From Todiramphus chloris collaris (lineage: Eukaryota > Chordata > Aves > Coraciiformes > Alcedinidae), in the NCBI GenBank assembly GCA_025345505.1, contig JANVCC010000020.1:54426772-54490771 (forward strand): a stretch of 64,000 nt of DNA, written 5' to 3'. A program made the translations under genes and the position numbers. Below are positions 24,725 to 37,802 of this stretch, piece by piece. The notes beneath the pieces are model-generated. The model did not search any database, was not told the DNA's origin, and worked only from the letters and a program-made list of their open reading frames with translations. Every line of letters starts with the position of its first letter. Position 1 is the stretch's first letter.

Positions 24725-24830
24725 AAACCAACTAACCAAACAAAAACCAAACCAAACCAAGCCAACCAACCAACCAACCAAACAAGCAAACAAAAAACAG
24801 GAAAAAAAACCCAACCAAACAAAAAAAAAA
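24725..24830. repeat. (CCAA/CCAAA)n simple repeat
   Basis: About 105 bases consist only of A and C with a few G, with five consecutive CCAA units near 24760-24780 and longer CCAAA units on both sides. Confidence 0.9.
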
Positions 24831-27510
24831 GTCATCAATACCCCATTTGTCTGCCCTTCTGCAGGGAGTACCCTAACATCTCCTCAGTTTTCCCAGCCAC
24901 AACTTCTAGCGTTTGGGGATAATCAGAGTCCTGACTGCTCCATATACATCATCTTCTGTTGGTTCTGCTATGGACTGAGACAATAAGCAACACTGTGGCT
25001 CTACAGGGAATTGTTTGATTGGAATGTCCAGCAGTTTCGGTAAGCAAGCATGAAGTGGACCAAGCAGATCAGAGAATTCAGATCCAGTAATTAACTAACC
25101 CACCTTTGTTCTTTCTGTCACTAGCTCCAAGCACAAAAGACCGGCTGGACTCAGCTGCTGGTTTTAATTTAAAGCATATGAAGGTTTTGCTGAGTATTAT
25201 CAAGCAAGGCTTCAAAAGGGAGACCAAAAAACCACCTTCTATTAGTCACATTTCAAAAGTTATGTATTTCTTTTGGAATAGGACTGGAACACTGTCAGCT
25301 CCAGTGCCTAAACAACTCCTGTGGGCTATGGAAGGTTACTTGCCAACCATCAAGAAAATACAGTAACTCCTAGAGTTACTGAGTCCTTCTAACTTAGTAT
25401 GTTACTAAATATGATCTACTGTTACAGAAAGTGTACCACAATGCATAAGGTAGATTAGCAGATGCAACCTGACGGTGTTTTAGCCCAAAGAATGTTTAAA
25501 AAAAAATAATATATATATATATCTATATATCTGCACCTAAGGGTCTTGAGACAACCTCAAACACATCTCAAGCCTAGCTGAACTACAGCCATTGCAATGT
25601 CTGAAAGTAAAGCCGCAAAGTCTGATTAAAATAAACCAAAACAAACAAACCAAACTGATTTCTGTTCCCTTTGGCATGGAATAGACAAAGACATTTGTAT
25701 CCAGTCAGTACCTTGAGTAAATTCAGAGTAACCCTGCCTCTGCCAGTCAGTGATGCAAGGTCAATACCTCCTCACTACCTCACTCTCTCCCACACGGCAC
25801 AAGCCAGGTGCAATTGTTGCAGACAACTTTGTGCCACTTGAGGAGCTCCCTAAAAAGGAGGTACATGGAAATTCACATCTGTGGTAGACTTTTATCCCTG
25901 TTATTCCACAGTCTAAAGTTTGAACAAAAGCTCACTTGGCTTGGGGCTGGAAGGAAGAAGGACATGATCATCTCAATTGGGAAAATCTAACATACCCTGC
26001 AAGTATGGTGATGCTGCAGTCCAGCCTTCAAAACAGATTTTTCAAGTGAGAAGGAAAACAGCCATGAATCAGTAGGAGAAATGACTTTAAAACCTTAACA
26101 AAGTGCTCACAAACTTGAACTGGAAGAGCTGTCTCTTAATAAAACCTCCCCAAATATGAAAGATCCTCAGACATCTGCAATTAAATCCCCTATTAATCCC
26201 AAGTATATTTTAAAGGCAGTTGAGCCAGTCTACTAATCATGCTATCAACAGATTGAAAACTACCAGCAGGAAAGAGATGGTGACATAGAAATGAGAAGAG
26301 ACAAAATACAAACTTAAAACCGAGGGTGATGGGGCTGTTTTTTCCACCTACATCTACACATAATTAAGATCCTCCAGTCTCTAAGTGCTGGAGAATGTTA
26401 GAACTTTAGTGTTTCTGACTCACCTCATTTCTTACATGCTCACAGGAATGAAGGTAGGGAAAATATCACCACTTCTCTATTATGGTAACCTTGCAATTAA
26501 TAATTGAGAATCTTTTTATCTCTCTCTCCCTTTTTCTTTCAGAACTAGAGTGCTCTCTTCAGCTTGTTAAGCTTAGTTCACTCCCACAGATAATTCACTA
26601 GAGATCATAATTTATGGACAATTGAAGCTGCAGAAACATCTCTTAGAAGGAATAGAGCAGATCCATAGCAACAATTCTTCAGGGGAATATTAATCCCCAG
26701 CTTTATGTAGTGCTAAGTGTACAATAGTAATCAGAACTTGAGTAGAAGCTGCTAATCATTGAGGGAAAAGGCTGTATAAAGAATTCATAATGGAATTAGC
26801 CTGCGGCAAACAAAGAAAGACAAAATTAAATCAGCCATCAAATTGCACCAAGGAATTTTAATTTACAGGTTAATGTAGGATTATGTAACTAATCACAGCT
26901 AACATTTTCAATGAATGACCAATAAAATTCTACCTTTTTTTATTCCTGCTAATGGTATTCCAATAACACACTTTTATCACCAGATAATGCATTAAGAATG
27001 ATTTTCAAAAATTCTAAAAATCTTGAAAAAAACATTATGACTGAGCGATGAATGCAAAATGCTGGCTTTAAGTTAATTAGCATAAATATACATCTAGATG
27101 ATCTACTGTTTGGTTCAAACCAATACAATAAAGTTCCTCTGAGTCTGCATAGGACAGATTTACATAACCAAATGTGCATAACTGTAGCTTTAAAATGTAT
27201 GCATGACTTCCAAAGCGGGAGATACAGCAATACAAAAAGCCTCCAAATTAAATAAGTCAAACAACTCTGAGTACTAAAGTGCATCAGCTAATTCTAAATA
27301 AAACCCTTATTATAGATTTTTATATCAATACAGCATATATATCCTATGGCATACACACAAAGGATTGCTCTAATAGAGTTTGCACTGTTTATAATATGAA
27401 CATCATAAAAAAGAATAAGGTTTCTGGGATAAAAAGTTGATTTGCTTCCCCTTGAGAAAAAAAAAAAGAGACCATGTATGTGACCCAGTTATATTGGTCA
27501 ATGCAGAGAG
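24831..27510. other. non-coding stretch
   Basis: No gene is recognised. It contains a short TA repeat (25507-25530) and, from about 26480 to 27300, an AT-rich repeat-free segment with many TTAAT/TAATT sites. The open frame 25106-25366 has no motif that I know. Confidence 0.55.
25507..25530. repeat. (TA)n dinucleotide repeat
   Basis: There are about ten TA units, interrupted once by TC, following a run of A. Confidence 0.85.
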
Positions 27511-27554
27511 GGAAGGGAAGGGAAGGGAAGGGAAGGGAAGGGAAGGGAAGGGAA
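27511..27554 (+). repeat. (GGAAG)n, i.e. AAGGG pentanucleotide array
   Basis: Almost nine perfect GGAAG units are seen before the sequence runs into the assembly gap. The purine strand is the plus strand. The array may be much longer than shown. Confidence 0.95.
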
Positions 27555-27954
27555 NNNNNNNNNNNNNNNNNNNNNNNNNNNNNNNNNNNNNNNNNNNNNN
27601 NNNNNNNNNNNNNNNNNNNNNNNNNNNNNNNNNNNNNNNNNNNNNNNNNNNNNNNNNNNNNNNNNNNNNNNNNNNNNNNNNNNNNNNNNNNNNNNNNNNN
27701 NNNNNNNNNNNNNNNNNNNNNNNNNNNNNNNNNNNNNNNNNNNNNNNNNNNNNNNNNNNNNNNNNNNNNNNNNNNNNNNNNNNNNNNNNNNNNNNNNNNN
27801 NNNNNNNNNNNNNNNNNNNNNNNNNNNNNNNNNNNNNNNNNNNNNNNNNNNNNNNNNNNNNNNNNNNNNNNNNNNNNNNNNNNNNNNNNNNNNNNNNNNN
27901 NNNNNNNNNNNNNNNNNNNNNNNNNNNNNNNNNNNNNNNNNNNNNNNNNNNNNN
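27555..27954. other. assembly gap, 400 N
   Basis: Exactly 400 undetermined bases lie between two different purine pentanucleotide arrays. The true length is unknown; the round number may be an estimate or a placeholder. Open frames reported through this gap are meaningless. Confidence 0.98.
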
Positions 27955-28002
27955 AAGAAAAGAAAAGAAAAGAAAAGAAAAGAAAAGAAAAGAAAAGAAA
28001 AA
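27955..28002 (+). repeat. (AAAAG)n pentanucleotide array
   Basis: There are about nine and a half perfect AAAAG units on the right side of the gap, with the same purine strand as the GGAAG array on the left, so both ends probably belong to one array that changed its unit. Confidence 0.95.
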
Positions 28003-31000
28003 TGAAAGGAGACCTCCCTGTTCTAAAAATGTATTTAAAGACCACTAGTTAAGGTATGCAATATATAGAAAAGACTCCTGTAACTGCACATTTTTAAGGG
28101 GAAACTCCAAAATTATGCTGTGTTCTTCAAAACACATCACCTTAATCAGAAAGACCATTTTTTTCAACAAATGGCAGTATGAAAATTTTTATAAATGGAG
28201 TAAAAAGCACTTTCATTAGCTTGACTTCACTTAAGAGGAATGCTGGGAAGAAAGGCAAGAGCATTCTTCTTGCATATGTTTTTCTTGTTCTGAACAATGT
28301 GGGAAAACCTCATTTTACTTAAACCTAACAGTTCATTTTATGGAAGCAGCAACATTCTGACCATTTATTAGTATAGAGGGTTTGGCGTTGCAGGTTGCTT
28401 TTCTTTTCCTTCTTATAAAGTCTAATTTTAAGATACACACTTCCAAAAAACATTATGGTGTCAATTGCACTACCCTTCAGCAATCCTGTAATAACTTTAT
28501 TCAACCATTTCTAATTATAATTATATTTTCAATTCCTTTTAGCTATAGAAACTCTTTATCAATCAGAGCACAAGACAGAAAATTACTTTATTACAGCTAC
28601 AGCTCGTTAGTCTGAGTGCTCTTAATGAAGCAGCCTCATAATCAGATGAAAATCATGCTGAAGAAAACTTGCATCATTAGTCTGGGCCTTAATTACCAAG
28701 AAATATAGTCACTAACAATGATACTCCATTTCATGATACAGTGCATGCACCTTCTACAGTACTTGCAATTTATAATTCCACACACTGCTACAGAATCTTT
28801 CTATTTATTCATAACAATGGAGGCGAAAATATTCTAAATTTAATTGCGCAGATCCAAATGCACTCTCTCACTCTCTCCTGCTCAGATTAAAATGTCAAAA
28901 GGCTAATATTCTATCTTACAATAATTCATCATTTTAATTACATACATTTTATGTATGTGAAATGTCTCTGTTTTTTTTGTCCTCATCTCAATCATTTAGG
29001 GTGACATTTTGGGGGGACAGGCACATGGGAAAAAATCTCTCCATGTACATAGGCGGCCCACGCCACACAGAGCACCAATGAACAGGAAAAAAAAAAAAAC
29101 ATTTTGTTTCATCTTGAGTGTACAAGGTCCTTGTTGGATAAGCTTCAGACATAAGCACAAGACATAAATTTAAATTAATGATGGTCTTCGTCCAATACAC
29201 TTATTGGTAAGGATGGAAAGATTCTTAAGTGAGGATTACGTTGATCCCTAAAATCTTTTAAGAATATGATCCATTATCAGGTTAGTAACTTCTCTTCTAA
29301 TTCACTGCATTTTCTGTACACTTTCACACTGAATATGCTCCTCTTACATCGCCAGTAAGATTCCTGCACACGAAAGCATCAGGAAATGCAGGTAGGGAGA
29401 GTCCCCTTTGTCCAACTAACAAACCCACATCAAATCAAAATCCTGAGCACTGAATACCTGGAGTACATTTCATTCTAATCTGCAGCATGGAAAGTGATTC
29501 CACAGACATTGGTGGGAATGTTCACAACTCACAGCAGTGCCCCAGAGATCTGTACCTGCTCCAGCTTTCTCCCTGTTGTGCCTCATCATCACTGAACCAA
29601 GATGGTCTCCCAAGAGCGATAACGAATGCAACTTTCCAGCAGATTAACCAATGCATCAAGGGGGCACGGCTGCTCTGCCAGCTGCAAAGCTGCTCAGCGT
29701 AAACTGTGGATTCCACTCAACATCAAAGTATTTTGGCATCAAAATATTTGATATCATGATTTCTGCAAACTGCCCGGTCTTTGGCTGCTCAGCCACTGTT
29801 TGAGTAAGTCATATTACAGCAGAAAGGTATCACTCTGGAGTTGTTACTGAGCCTGTGATTAATCTCGAGGGCATAAACTAAATAACTCCCTTGTACCATC
29901 GAATTTTCCATCACTCACATGGTGCTGTGCTTTCATGCAAGCATTTCAAACAATAACAAGCCATTAGATGGGCTAGATGAACTTGCTGTAAAGATATTCA
30001 GCACGCCCTAATTTCCAACACTGTGTTCCACGAGGCATCCTCACTGTTGCCTCTGTTAAATGATCTGATGCATCTTCCAGTGATCTCTGGCAAAGCATTT
30101 TCACCTTTCAAAGCCCTTTATGTCCTCTCCTAAAATAGAAAGAAGCTTCCTTCTCTGTTGTTTTTTACTACCTCTTGAATGTGACACAGTTGAGGGCTAC
30201 TCAACAAGGGAAGGAAAAGTTAAAATCAGCCTTATGCTCTATAAAACAAATCTATAAGTAGCTAGAATAAATAAGTAAATAAAATAAACAAAAAGGCTTT
30301 CTGTCCAGTCTGTCCTTTCCAGCCACTCTTATTTTCCTTCCCTCCTGCCACAACTCAGTATTCTTTTTTTTTATTATTATTTTTTATTTTTTTAAAAAAA
30401 ACGTTTTTGTAAGCACAGTTGCTTCAAGAATTTCCATCTGGCACCAGCAACCGACAGAGACAGGAGACTGACAAGATGGACTGTTATGGCAATTCCTGTG
30501 TTTCTACTACATTCCTAAGCTGTGCTTTTTGGCATTGGATATAGCAAAAAGCACACATATTTAAAAATGTGACAACTGGAAAAAATATTCTTAAACCTTA
30601 CAGTGCCTTCTAAAGTTGCAGAATGAAATTAATTTATACTATGACTACATTTGGCCAAAACCCATGGGCTCACAGTAAACCAAATGCGGTAAAAACCTGG
30701 CTTTGAAAGGGATTCTGAGGTTTTGTCTCTGTCCAATGAGAACACTTATAAACTTATTGTATAACTTACTGGCAAGAGAGCAGCATCAGGCTGACCTCCA
30801 CTTGCATCACAGAAATTACACATTGTCTTTGAGGGGAAAATGTTCTTATGGTACCATATTGATATCCTTTGTAGGTTGGGTCATGAATCAGCATTGGCAG
30901 CCGCCTCTGACGCGGTCCGCCTGCCATCCTTCCCAGCTGGAAAACTGGTAACACAGGAGAGATGTATACATAAGAGAAGTGATGGTTTCCCAATTCCGAA

Positions 31001-31276
31001 TTGATTTGTACAAGAATCCACTCAAGTTTAAAGCACCCTGCCATGCCAAAAACCCGGTCCAACAAATATACATTTAATCGGGAGCACTTTCTATGTGTTC
31101 TTGTCTTTAACAGCACCTCTGGCCCACAAGGCCAGCGCTGCAGCCACCAAGCCCTGATGCAGCTCTGCCCTCATTGCTCTTCTCAGGGGGTGAAGCCTCT
31201 ACAGGAGGGATGATGGTTCTGGCTAATACATGGATTTATTTTGGTTTGGGTTTTTTTTCCCTCCGCTTTTTTGTAG
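28003..31276. other. non-coding stretch
   Basis: No gene is recognised. It contains a T-rich low-complexity run at 30361-30402 and a poly-A at 29087-29099. The last 30 bases form a polypyrimidine run ending in TTGTAG, which has the form of a 3' splice site next to the GC-rich island. Confidence 0.55.
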
Positions 31277-31600
31277 CCTACCGATAAGGACGGGTGCGCA
31301 GGGAGAGGAGGAGGGCTGGTGTCCCCAGCCTCACCTCACAGCTGTTACACAGGGGACAGCCTGCGGGCCCTGCTGTGGGCCTCGAAGCGCCGGGAACACA
31401 CCCGGGCCTCTGCCTCCCATCCCTCCCCGCCGTGTCTGGGGGCTCGACGCCCTCTGCTGGCCGCCCGCCGCAGCTCATCGGGAGCCAGGGACACTTGTTC
31501 GAGCCCCGTCCATGCTGCCCACGGTGCGGGAGGGGGCCCCCCCGTGCTCACCTCGGGCCCCTTTGCACCCACGCCCCACAGGGCCCTGAGGTCGCATAGC
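31277..31600. promoter_or_regulatory. GC-rich, CpG-rich island
   Basis: In about 325 bases I count roughly 23 CpG dinucleotides, in a window that is otherwise AT-rich and CpG-poor. This is the only such island here. It starts right after a polypyrimidine-AG and contains, on the minus strand, good 5' splice donor sequences (GAG/GTGAGC with the junction near 31551, and GAG/GTGAGG near 31330). It could be the promoter or first exon of an unannotated transcript, or an isolated regulatory island. Open frames in it are long only because of its composition, and I do not call a protein. Confidence 0.6.
31446..31462 (-). promoter_or_regulatory. CTCF binding site
   Basis: On the minus strand the sequence reads GGCCAGCAGAGGGCGTC, which fits the CTCF core CCASYAGRKGGCR at every position. 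It lies in the CpG-rich island. CTCF sites of this orientation would pair with plus-oriented sites to the left in loop formation. The match is by eye; occupancy is inferred. Confidence 0.72.
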
Positions 31601-31806
31601 AGGCCTTTCAGTAGTACTTGCAGTGCGAGCCTAATTGATCCTTCTGGAACAATTAATATAAAAAGTAATAATATACCAGACTGTCAGGTTACAGCTCTAA
31701 ACCATGACCAAAAAGCATCAAAAAACTGGGACAAGCAATAATTTACAACTGCTGGCATCAATAATTAAGCAATAAGAAATCACCTTGATGAGCAAAGGAT
31801 GCTAAG

Positions 31807-31836
31807 TGTCCCATGATGCCCCATCATGTCCCATGA
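31807..31836. repeat. 10-bp tandem repeat, three units
   Basis: The units are TGTCCCATGA, TGCCCCATCA and TGTCCCATGA in direct succession. Confidence 0.85.
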
Positions 31837-33243
31837 TCCAGCCCAGGTGGCAGGACCAGAACCTGGACACATTCCCAGCCTGTCCATCCCCCAAGTGCTG
31901 TGCCAGGGAGGTCAAAGTCCTCGTGGCTGAGAGTAATGGGGCCACAGCTGCTGGGGGTTATGTTCTTTGCAACATCAGTCACTCGCCACCGACTGCCAGA
32001 CCTTTGGGCCTTAAACCAGGAAGAGGACACACATTCACTGGCACGGGGAAGAATTATTGTCATTTTACCTGTCTTTGTGCTTCTACAGTCCAGTCTTGGT
32101 TTCATGGCCCACATCCCTGAACTACAGTTCAGTGATTAGATCAGTCTGTGTTAGTATGTCTTGGCCTTTTATCACCTTAGTTCTTGTTCTGAATGACAGT
32201 TACATTTGCTTAGTCCTCTTCCCCCAGAAGGATTTGTCCAAATGTTCAAAACTAAGCTTTCCAGTAGAAAAATGGGATTAGCCTGGCAAAGCCCTAGGTT
32301 TGGTAGAAGTGGAATAGCTGTGGTTTCTCAAACGCGTGTAAATCCAACCCATAGGTATGAGCCACTCATCCAAGCTGCCATTCAACTGCTCCAAAGAAGC
32401 ACCATGCTGCCTGTGTTACTTGGCTGTGCACCCTCCTCAGCCGCATTCCATGTAAGCAGCCAGGAGAGAAGATCCAGCAAAAAGCAAGGAAGCTCCAGAC
32501 ATGGAGCCAGTAGACAGCTGCTGCAGTGTGAAGGACAATTTTTCCTCAAGTAAGACACACCAAGTATCCTGCTTCCCTGGGCCTCTCGCTGAAATTGTCT
32601 GCTCTAAAATCCAGGTGGAATGTAAAACACCATTTAAAAATAAATAAAGAAATAAACCAAGACACATGGAATTCCTGACTCTTCCTTAAGTAACCAATTT
32701 AATAACGAGCTAAGCTACACACAGGGTCCTTATTAAGCAGAGATTACAGGCAAGGGGCCTGGCCCATCTAGATAGGGAGCAATAGGCAACTGAGCTAAGG
32801 GACTGTGCAAGTGGTGCCATTTTGCTTGGCAAAGGGGCCAGACACAAGACATAATGCAGCAACTGAAGCACAGCTATGCTACGCGATAGTCTTCAAACAT
32901 GGTATAGATACAACCCACTTCTACCATCCATTACATCTTTATCGAAAGTATAAAAGTACACCCATGTGAGATGACTATACTTCTTGCATGAAGACAGTTC
33001 TCATCCCCATCTAGTTTTGTACCTTCACCTCAAGGCACGCCTGCCCACTGCAACACTGTTGGAGCTCACACAAAACCATGGCAGGGGAAAAACAGGCCCA
33101 GAGGGGTCCCCAGGTACCCAGAGCTCTGGGGGAACCTCTCAGCAGAAATGCCTTCTCGTGGCAGAACACTTTCCTCTGACTCCTTCCAGTTGCAGTTGTG
33201 GACACTTGAGCCATCAGTGTTAATAGGGTTGCAAGACGGAAGT

Positions 33244-33271
33244 GCAGAAGTTCACCTGCAGAAGTTCACCT
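33244..33271. repeat. 14-bp tandem duplication
   Basis: GCAGAAGTTCACCT is present twice in a row without mismatch. Confidence 0.9.
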
Positions 33272-34048
33272 GCACTGATCTCCATCTTGGCTATCACAAG
33301 ACACCCAAATCTCTCCTGAGTGCAAAAGGCTGTTCCAACCTGGCCAGAGAGACCATCCATCACCCACAGGGCAGTTATTTTTCCTCCTACATCACCATTC
33401 CCCCCACATCTTCTCTTCTTGGATACAAACAAGACTATAAATATTTTTCCTTACACATGTTCTGGGAGAAAAGAAGGGAATTGTAGGGTGGTTTTTCGTT
33501 TGTTTTTGGGTTTTTTTGGTTTGGTAGAGTTTTTGGTTGGTTGGTTGTTTTTTTGTGGTGGTGGTAATGGGGTATTCCTTTTGTTTGCATTTTTGACAAA
33601 GCTAGTGGGCACGGGATAAGGCAAGTCTGTGAAAGTGTGCAGCACTACCACTGAGAGCTCCCATCAGCCCAAGTGGCACGTTGCTTGGGGACACTGACAA
33701 AATACCTGGGGCTTCTGCTTGGCTGCGCAAAAAAATGCCCTTGAAATTGCCACGTCAGGAGCAAAGGTCTGGTGCAGGAAAAGGCAAATGACAGACAGCA
33801 AAATCCTGAAAGACCAGCCAGAAATTCATGACCCCTTCTGTTACTATGCCCATGGTCCAGTGAGATCACCTCACACCCTCCCAATGGCCCAGGATGGAGT
33901 CAGCAGATACTGCAAGTTTATCAGCTCTTCATTCACAAGCATCTGCAGTACTAAACCCCAGACCATATCTTCAAAGCATTCTCAAGACTCTTGCCATATG
34001 AAAACAGTCAGGAGCAGTTTTCTCTTGCTGTTGAATGATTATGAGTTT

Positions 34049-34065
34049 CCCCCCCCCCCCCCCCC
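34049..34065. repeat. poly-C run, 17 bases
   Basis: There are seventeen consecutive C, flanked by T on both sides. On the minus strand this is a G17 run, capable of G-quadruplex structure and prone to length error. Confidence 0.95.
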
Positions 34066-37000
34066 TTTTTGTATGATGACATGGTTTGTATTATTTGCTC
34101 AATGGGAGCACTGCCTTTCCACTGAAGAGTCTATCTTAAATGTCAACACAGGTTGGTATTTAAAGAATTATTTAAAATATCACCAGTCACAGAATGTTTA
34201 ATTATTGCAAACATCTTTCAAAAAATTCCACAGTAGGTTTCTTGCGCCAAGTGATTTATTTGGAATATAATTTCTGTTTAATTAATAGGGGATTTAGCTC
34301 TGACCTGGAGGGTGTGAGAACCAGCAAAGGAGATGTAGTTGAGTTAGGTTAACATTAAACCTGCCTATGCCTGTCGAAAGCGGAGAAAAAAAGAAATAAA
34401 AACATCAGGTTGGCACTTACTCAGATGCTGCTACCCAGCATATTCTCATGTTGATTGCAATTAAAAAATTGTAAAGGCAAACAGAAATGGGGGGAGGTGT
34501 AAATTAATCACCAGAATATGAACATTGTGCTTTGTTATTTATTTTAACTATGTCTATAATTTGCTATAGAGTCTAATTATACCTAATTTCACCTAAGATA
34601 ATATCTGGGCCATGCTTTGTTATTCGTATATTCTCAGAGAGCAGTTTCTCAATCATCTGGCCTGAATTTCCTTACACCTTGAGAACAGTTGGAATCAAAC
34701 ACTAACAAGCTATTTGGAGAGGGGGGAAAAGAAAAAAAAAAAAAAAAAGAGAGAAAAAAAAGGGCCTACTTTTAACAAAAAAAAATTACAAACATGGAAA
34801 ATGCCTAATCTATGCTTTTCAAAAAACACCAGGTTACATAAGAACCAATTTTAATATCCTGCAAAAATCTTTTAGTATGACACACATACAGCTGTCTAAT
34901 ATTGCTGTTTAAAATGCCCTTGCATTAAATAAGATTCTATGCTGTAAAATTTTGCAAGGTGATAAAACAAAACAAAATTATATAAATAAATATAAACCAT
35001 CTGCATTTTTTTTTTAACAAGCCATTTGGAAATGGATTTCATTTATATTTAGAATTGTTTTGAAGTGTTCTCTTTTTTGAAAATGTCCCAGTTACAGTGT
35101 ATTAGGTTTCCAGTAAAAAGATTAAAATTGCTGATGCACAAATAAACATGCGTGCACACCCAGAGCAATTTCCAGAATTATGAGAGCATTTGATTCTTCA
35201 AGGATACTGCAGCTGGCTTTTACTCACATAAAAAGGTTTAGTGTGTGCAATCGACAGCTCTGGAAAATGGATTCACGCACACAAAAATGCATTAAAATGA
35301 CATTAGAATTTTGGCAATAACCAACATAAGCAGGAAACTGAGCTTTGGGCTGAACTTGCATCCTTAACTCCTTCCACAGCACTCACTGAAATGGTCAGTT
35401 GCATTCTGCAGGAGCAGAAAGCACATCCTTGGGTTTCCAAGAGTCATAGCAGAGACACCAAGGGACACTACCAGGGGAGGCAAAAAAGGGAACCATACTT
35501 TTTTGTAGGATCCAGCTTCCATGGCAACACCTCCTTTAACAGAATCACACCACCTTGTGTCAGAGGTCAGTTCAGCCTGATATCACCACCTAAAAAAGCT
35601 TTCCACTTAACTTCCCTGTATTTCTTCTACTGTTTTGCACTCCTACCTCCACTATACAGGACACTCCAAAGTGCTTTCTGAGCATTTGCTTCTAGCAAAG
35701 CCTCCCAACCCCGATGACACAGTGATGCTCCATCACTGCCCTGAGCACCTACATGAACCAAACAGTTTAGACAGTCTCAAATTTGTGCAGAGCTTTGTAT
35801 GGCTCTTGCACCACTGCTCAGCACCTCAGGCCCCCTCACCTCTCAGCTTGCCATCAGCTCTGCCCTTAACCCCCCCAAAGCTTATCCTGATCTGTGGGTC
35901 AGTGGTATTAATCTTTCTGAACTCACTTCAGCTCAGCATTCCCAGAAGCTGTGTGAATTTTTCTTCTCAACCTCCCACCTAGAAGAACAAATGGTTTCAG
36001 ATATTTCTGCCCCCTATTTGCTTCCTCTCTACAAACCCATAACCAAGATTCAAAATGGGGGGTTCCCCCCCTCAATATGAAGATGGTGGTATAATACGAG
36101 AAAAGGGCACTTTGTGCCAAACCAAGCAGGCAAGTGCATAACTGGTTTGATGATGAAGCTGTGACTCCTTTACTTCCTTTGCCATTCCTTCTCCAAGTAA
36201 AGAAACAACTGCCAGAAACCATTACCAAAAACATTACAAAGTAGGAGGAAGTTACTTTTAAAAAGAAATTAAGCACCATATTAGAACTGCAGGCATTTTC
36301 ATGCCTACTAATAAACATCTGAGGGGTCATCTGTTTAATTTTAAATCATTCATTCTATTAATAAGCAAATACACTATTGACCAGATACCAATTGTAATTC
36401 TTCTCCCTGAAAAGAGCCACTGGGAAAGTTAAGTTCATCATCATTAACAAAAAAGGAGCTTTTATTGGACTTTCCCTTTCTATTTCATCATTTAATTACC
36501 TGATGCTAACATCTGATCAATGAGATCAAAGTTTGAACAAGACAGGGATTTTTCAAAGACATTCCTCTGGACAGAAAACTCTATTTATAAGCCCAGAATT
36601 TTGCCTTTTTTGGTGTCTGATTGCATTCCTGTACCAGTTGATAGATAACCAACAGCGATCTTTACTGTCTTCACTGTAGGATATGAGCTCCAAATTTTCT
36701 ATGCCCTCCCTAGTGTGCTTCTTCACAGTGTCTCTGTTGGCATCATCACAGCTCACTCTCTGCCACTTGGGATCTCAGATCTTCCAACACCTAAACATTT
36801 AGATTCCCCAGGCAAGGCATACAAATAAAGAGAGTGTTAAGCGCTTAAGTAGCCTGGCTTGCTTAATCAAGCCCAAGATACCTATGGCTTAAAGAACATC
36901 TGAACTTGAACATATGAACTTATCAGTAGAAATATATACCTGCCCATACCAACACCAGGTATACAGGTTCATGTGAATTGAGGGAGTTCCTCTAGAAAGG

Positions 37001-37802
37001 TTATTCAAGTCCCTCAGTCATTACTGATTTCAGCAAAATTGGCAAAGGATGCAAGAAATTGGGAAGAAATGTTTCCAGAAAGGGGCTCAGACAGCACAGA
37101 GAGTTCATCCGGCTGAGCCATTAATGTGCTGTCAGTGATGAGTCACCAGTCTCCTTTTGGTACCCATAACAGCTCGCAGCACTAAGCATTCACACCATTC
37201 ACATGGCAGGGACAAGACAGGGGAGATAAACAGAACTAGAGAAATGTAGGCCAAGACCCAAACAGGCAAAACTAGGCACAGACTTGCAAAGTATTGCACC
37301 TTCCCCTTTGTAGTGCTGACACAAACTCCACCAGGATGAATGTCCCATGCTGACATAAAAATATATCTGGTATTGAGGCCTTACTGAGACATGAACCGAA
37401 GTTTTAGGAAACAGATTTCCTCATAGCACACGCCTGTGGTGTCTTGAAGTACTTGAGCTTCTCACTTGTTATGTTTTGGGGTGCTTTTTTTTTTGCTTTA
37501 AGAAACCATGTTGCTTTAAGGAAATGTATCACAGCCACACCCACACGAAAAAAAAAAGAAGGGTTATAGCTGTAGCTGACTTCCTTCTGAGAAGAGCAGA
37601 GGGTCCAGTATGCCTGGCAGACCGTTCTCATGGGGAAGTCTGCCATCTTTCTGAGCCTGGGTTAAGAACATTACTAGGAAACTTCCTAGCTTGGTATGAT
37701 ACTTATTAATATTCATTGCTAGTCTTCCATGTAGGTGGTGAGCATACTGATAATAATAATATAAGAATGATAAGAAAACACTTTAGAGCCTTGGAATGAC
37801 TG

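Larger units (their letters stand above)
31601..37769. other. non-coding stretch
   Basis: No gene is recognised. It contains a three-unit 10-bp repeat (31807-31836), a 14-bp tandem pair (33244-33271), a T/G-rich run (33490-33570), a 17-base C run (34049-34065) and a poly-A region (34730-34760). The part at 34210-35330 is AT-rich, lacks young repeats and looks like vertebrate conserved non-coding DNA (see findings). Confidence 0.55.

Noticed and set aside
24761..24781. Regular CCAA units as a possible CRISPR-like or telomere-like array
   Set aside because: It is a plain short tandem repeat without spacers, and the unit is not TTAGGG.
27389..28052. Frames of about 190-220 codons at 27.4-28.0 kb
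   Set aside because: Most of their length is undetermined N sequence, and the ends are pentanucleotide repeats.
31230..31741. Several overlapping frames of 100-140 codons in the GC-rich island as a protein gene
   Set aside because: High GC lowers stop frequency in all frames. No motif, no clear start context and no frame preference. It is kept only as a regulatory or promoter candidate.
32690..32980. Possible further LTR with a TATAAAA box at about 32950
   Set aside because: TG...CA ends, a target duplication, a poly-A signal and a primer-binding site could not be found. One TATA-like string in AT-rich DNA is not enough.
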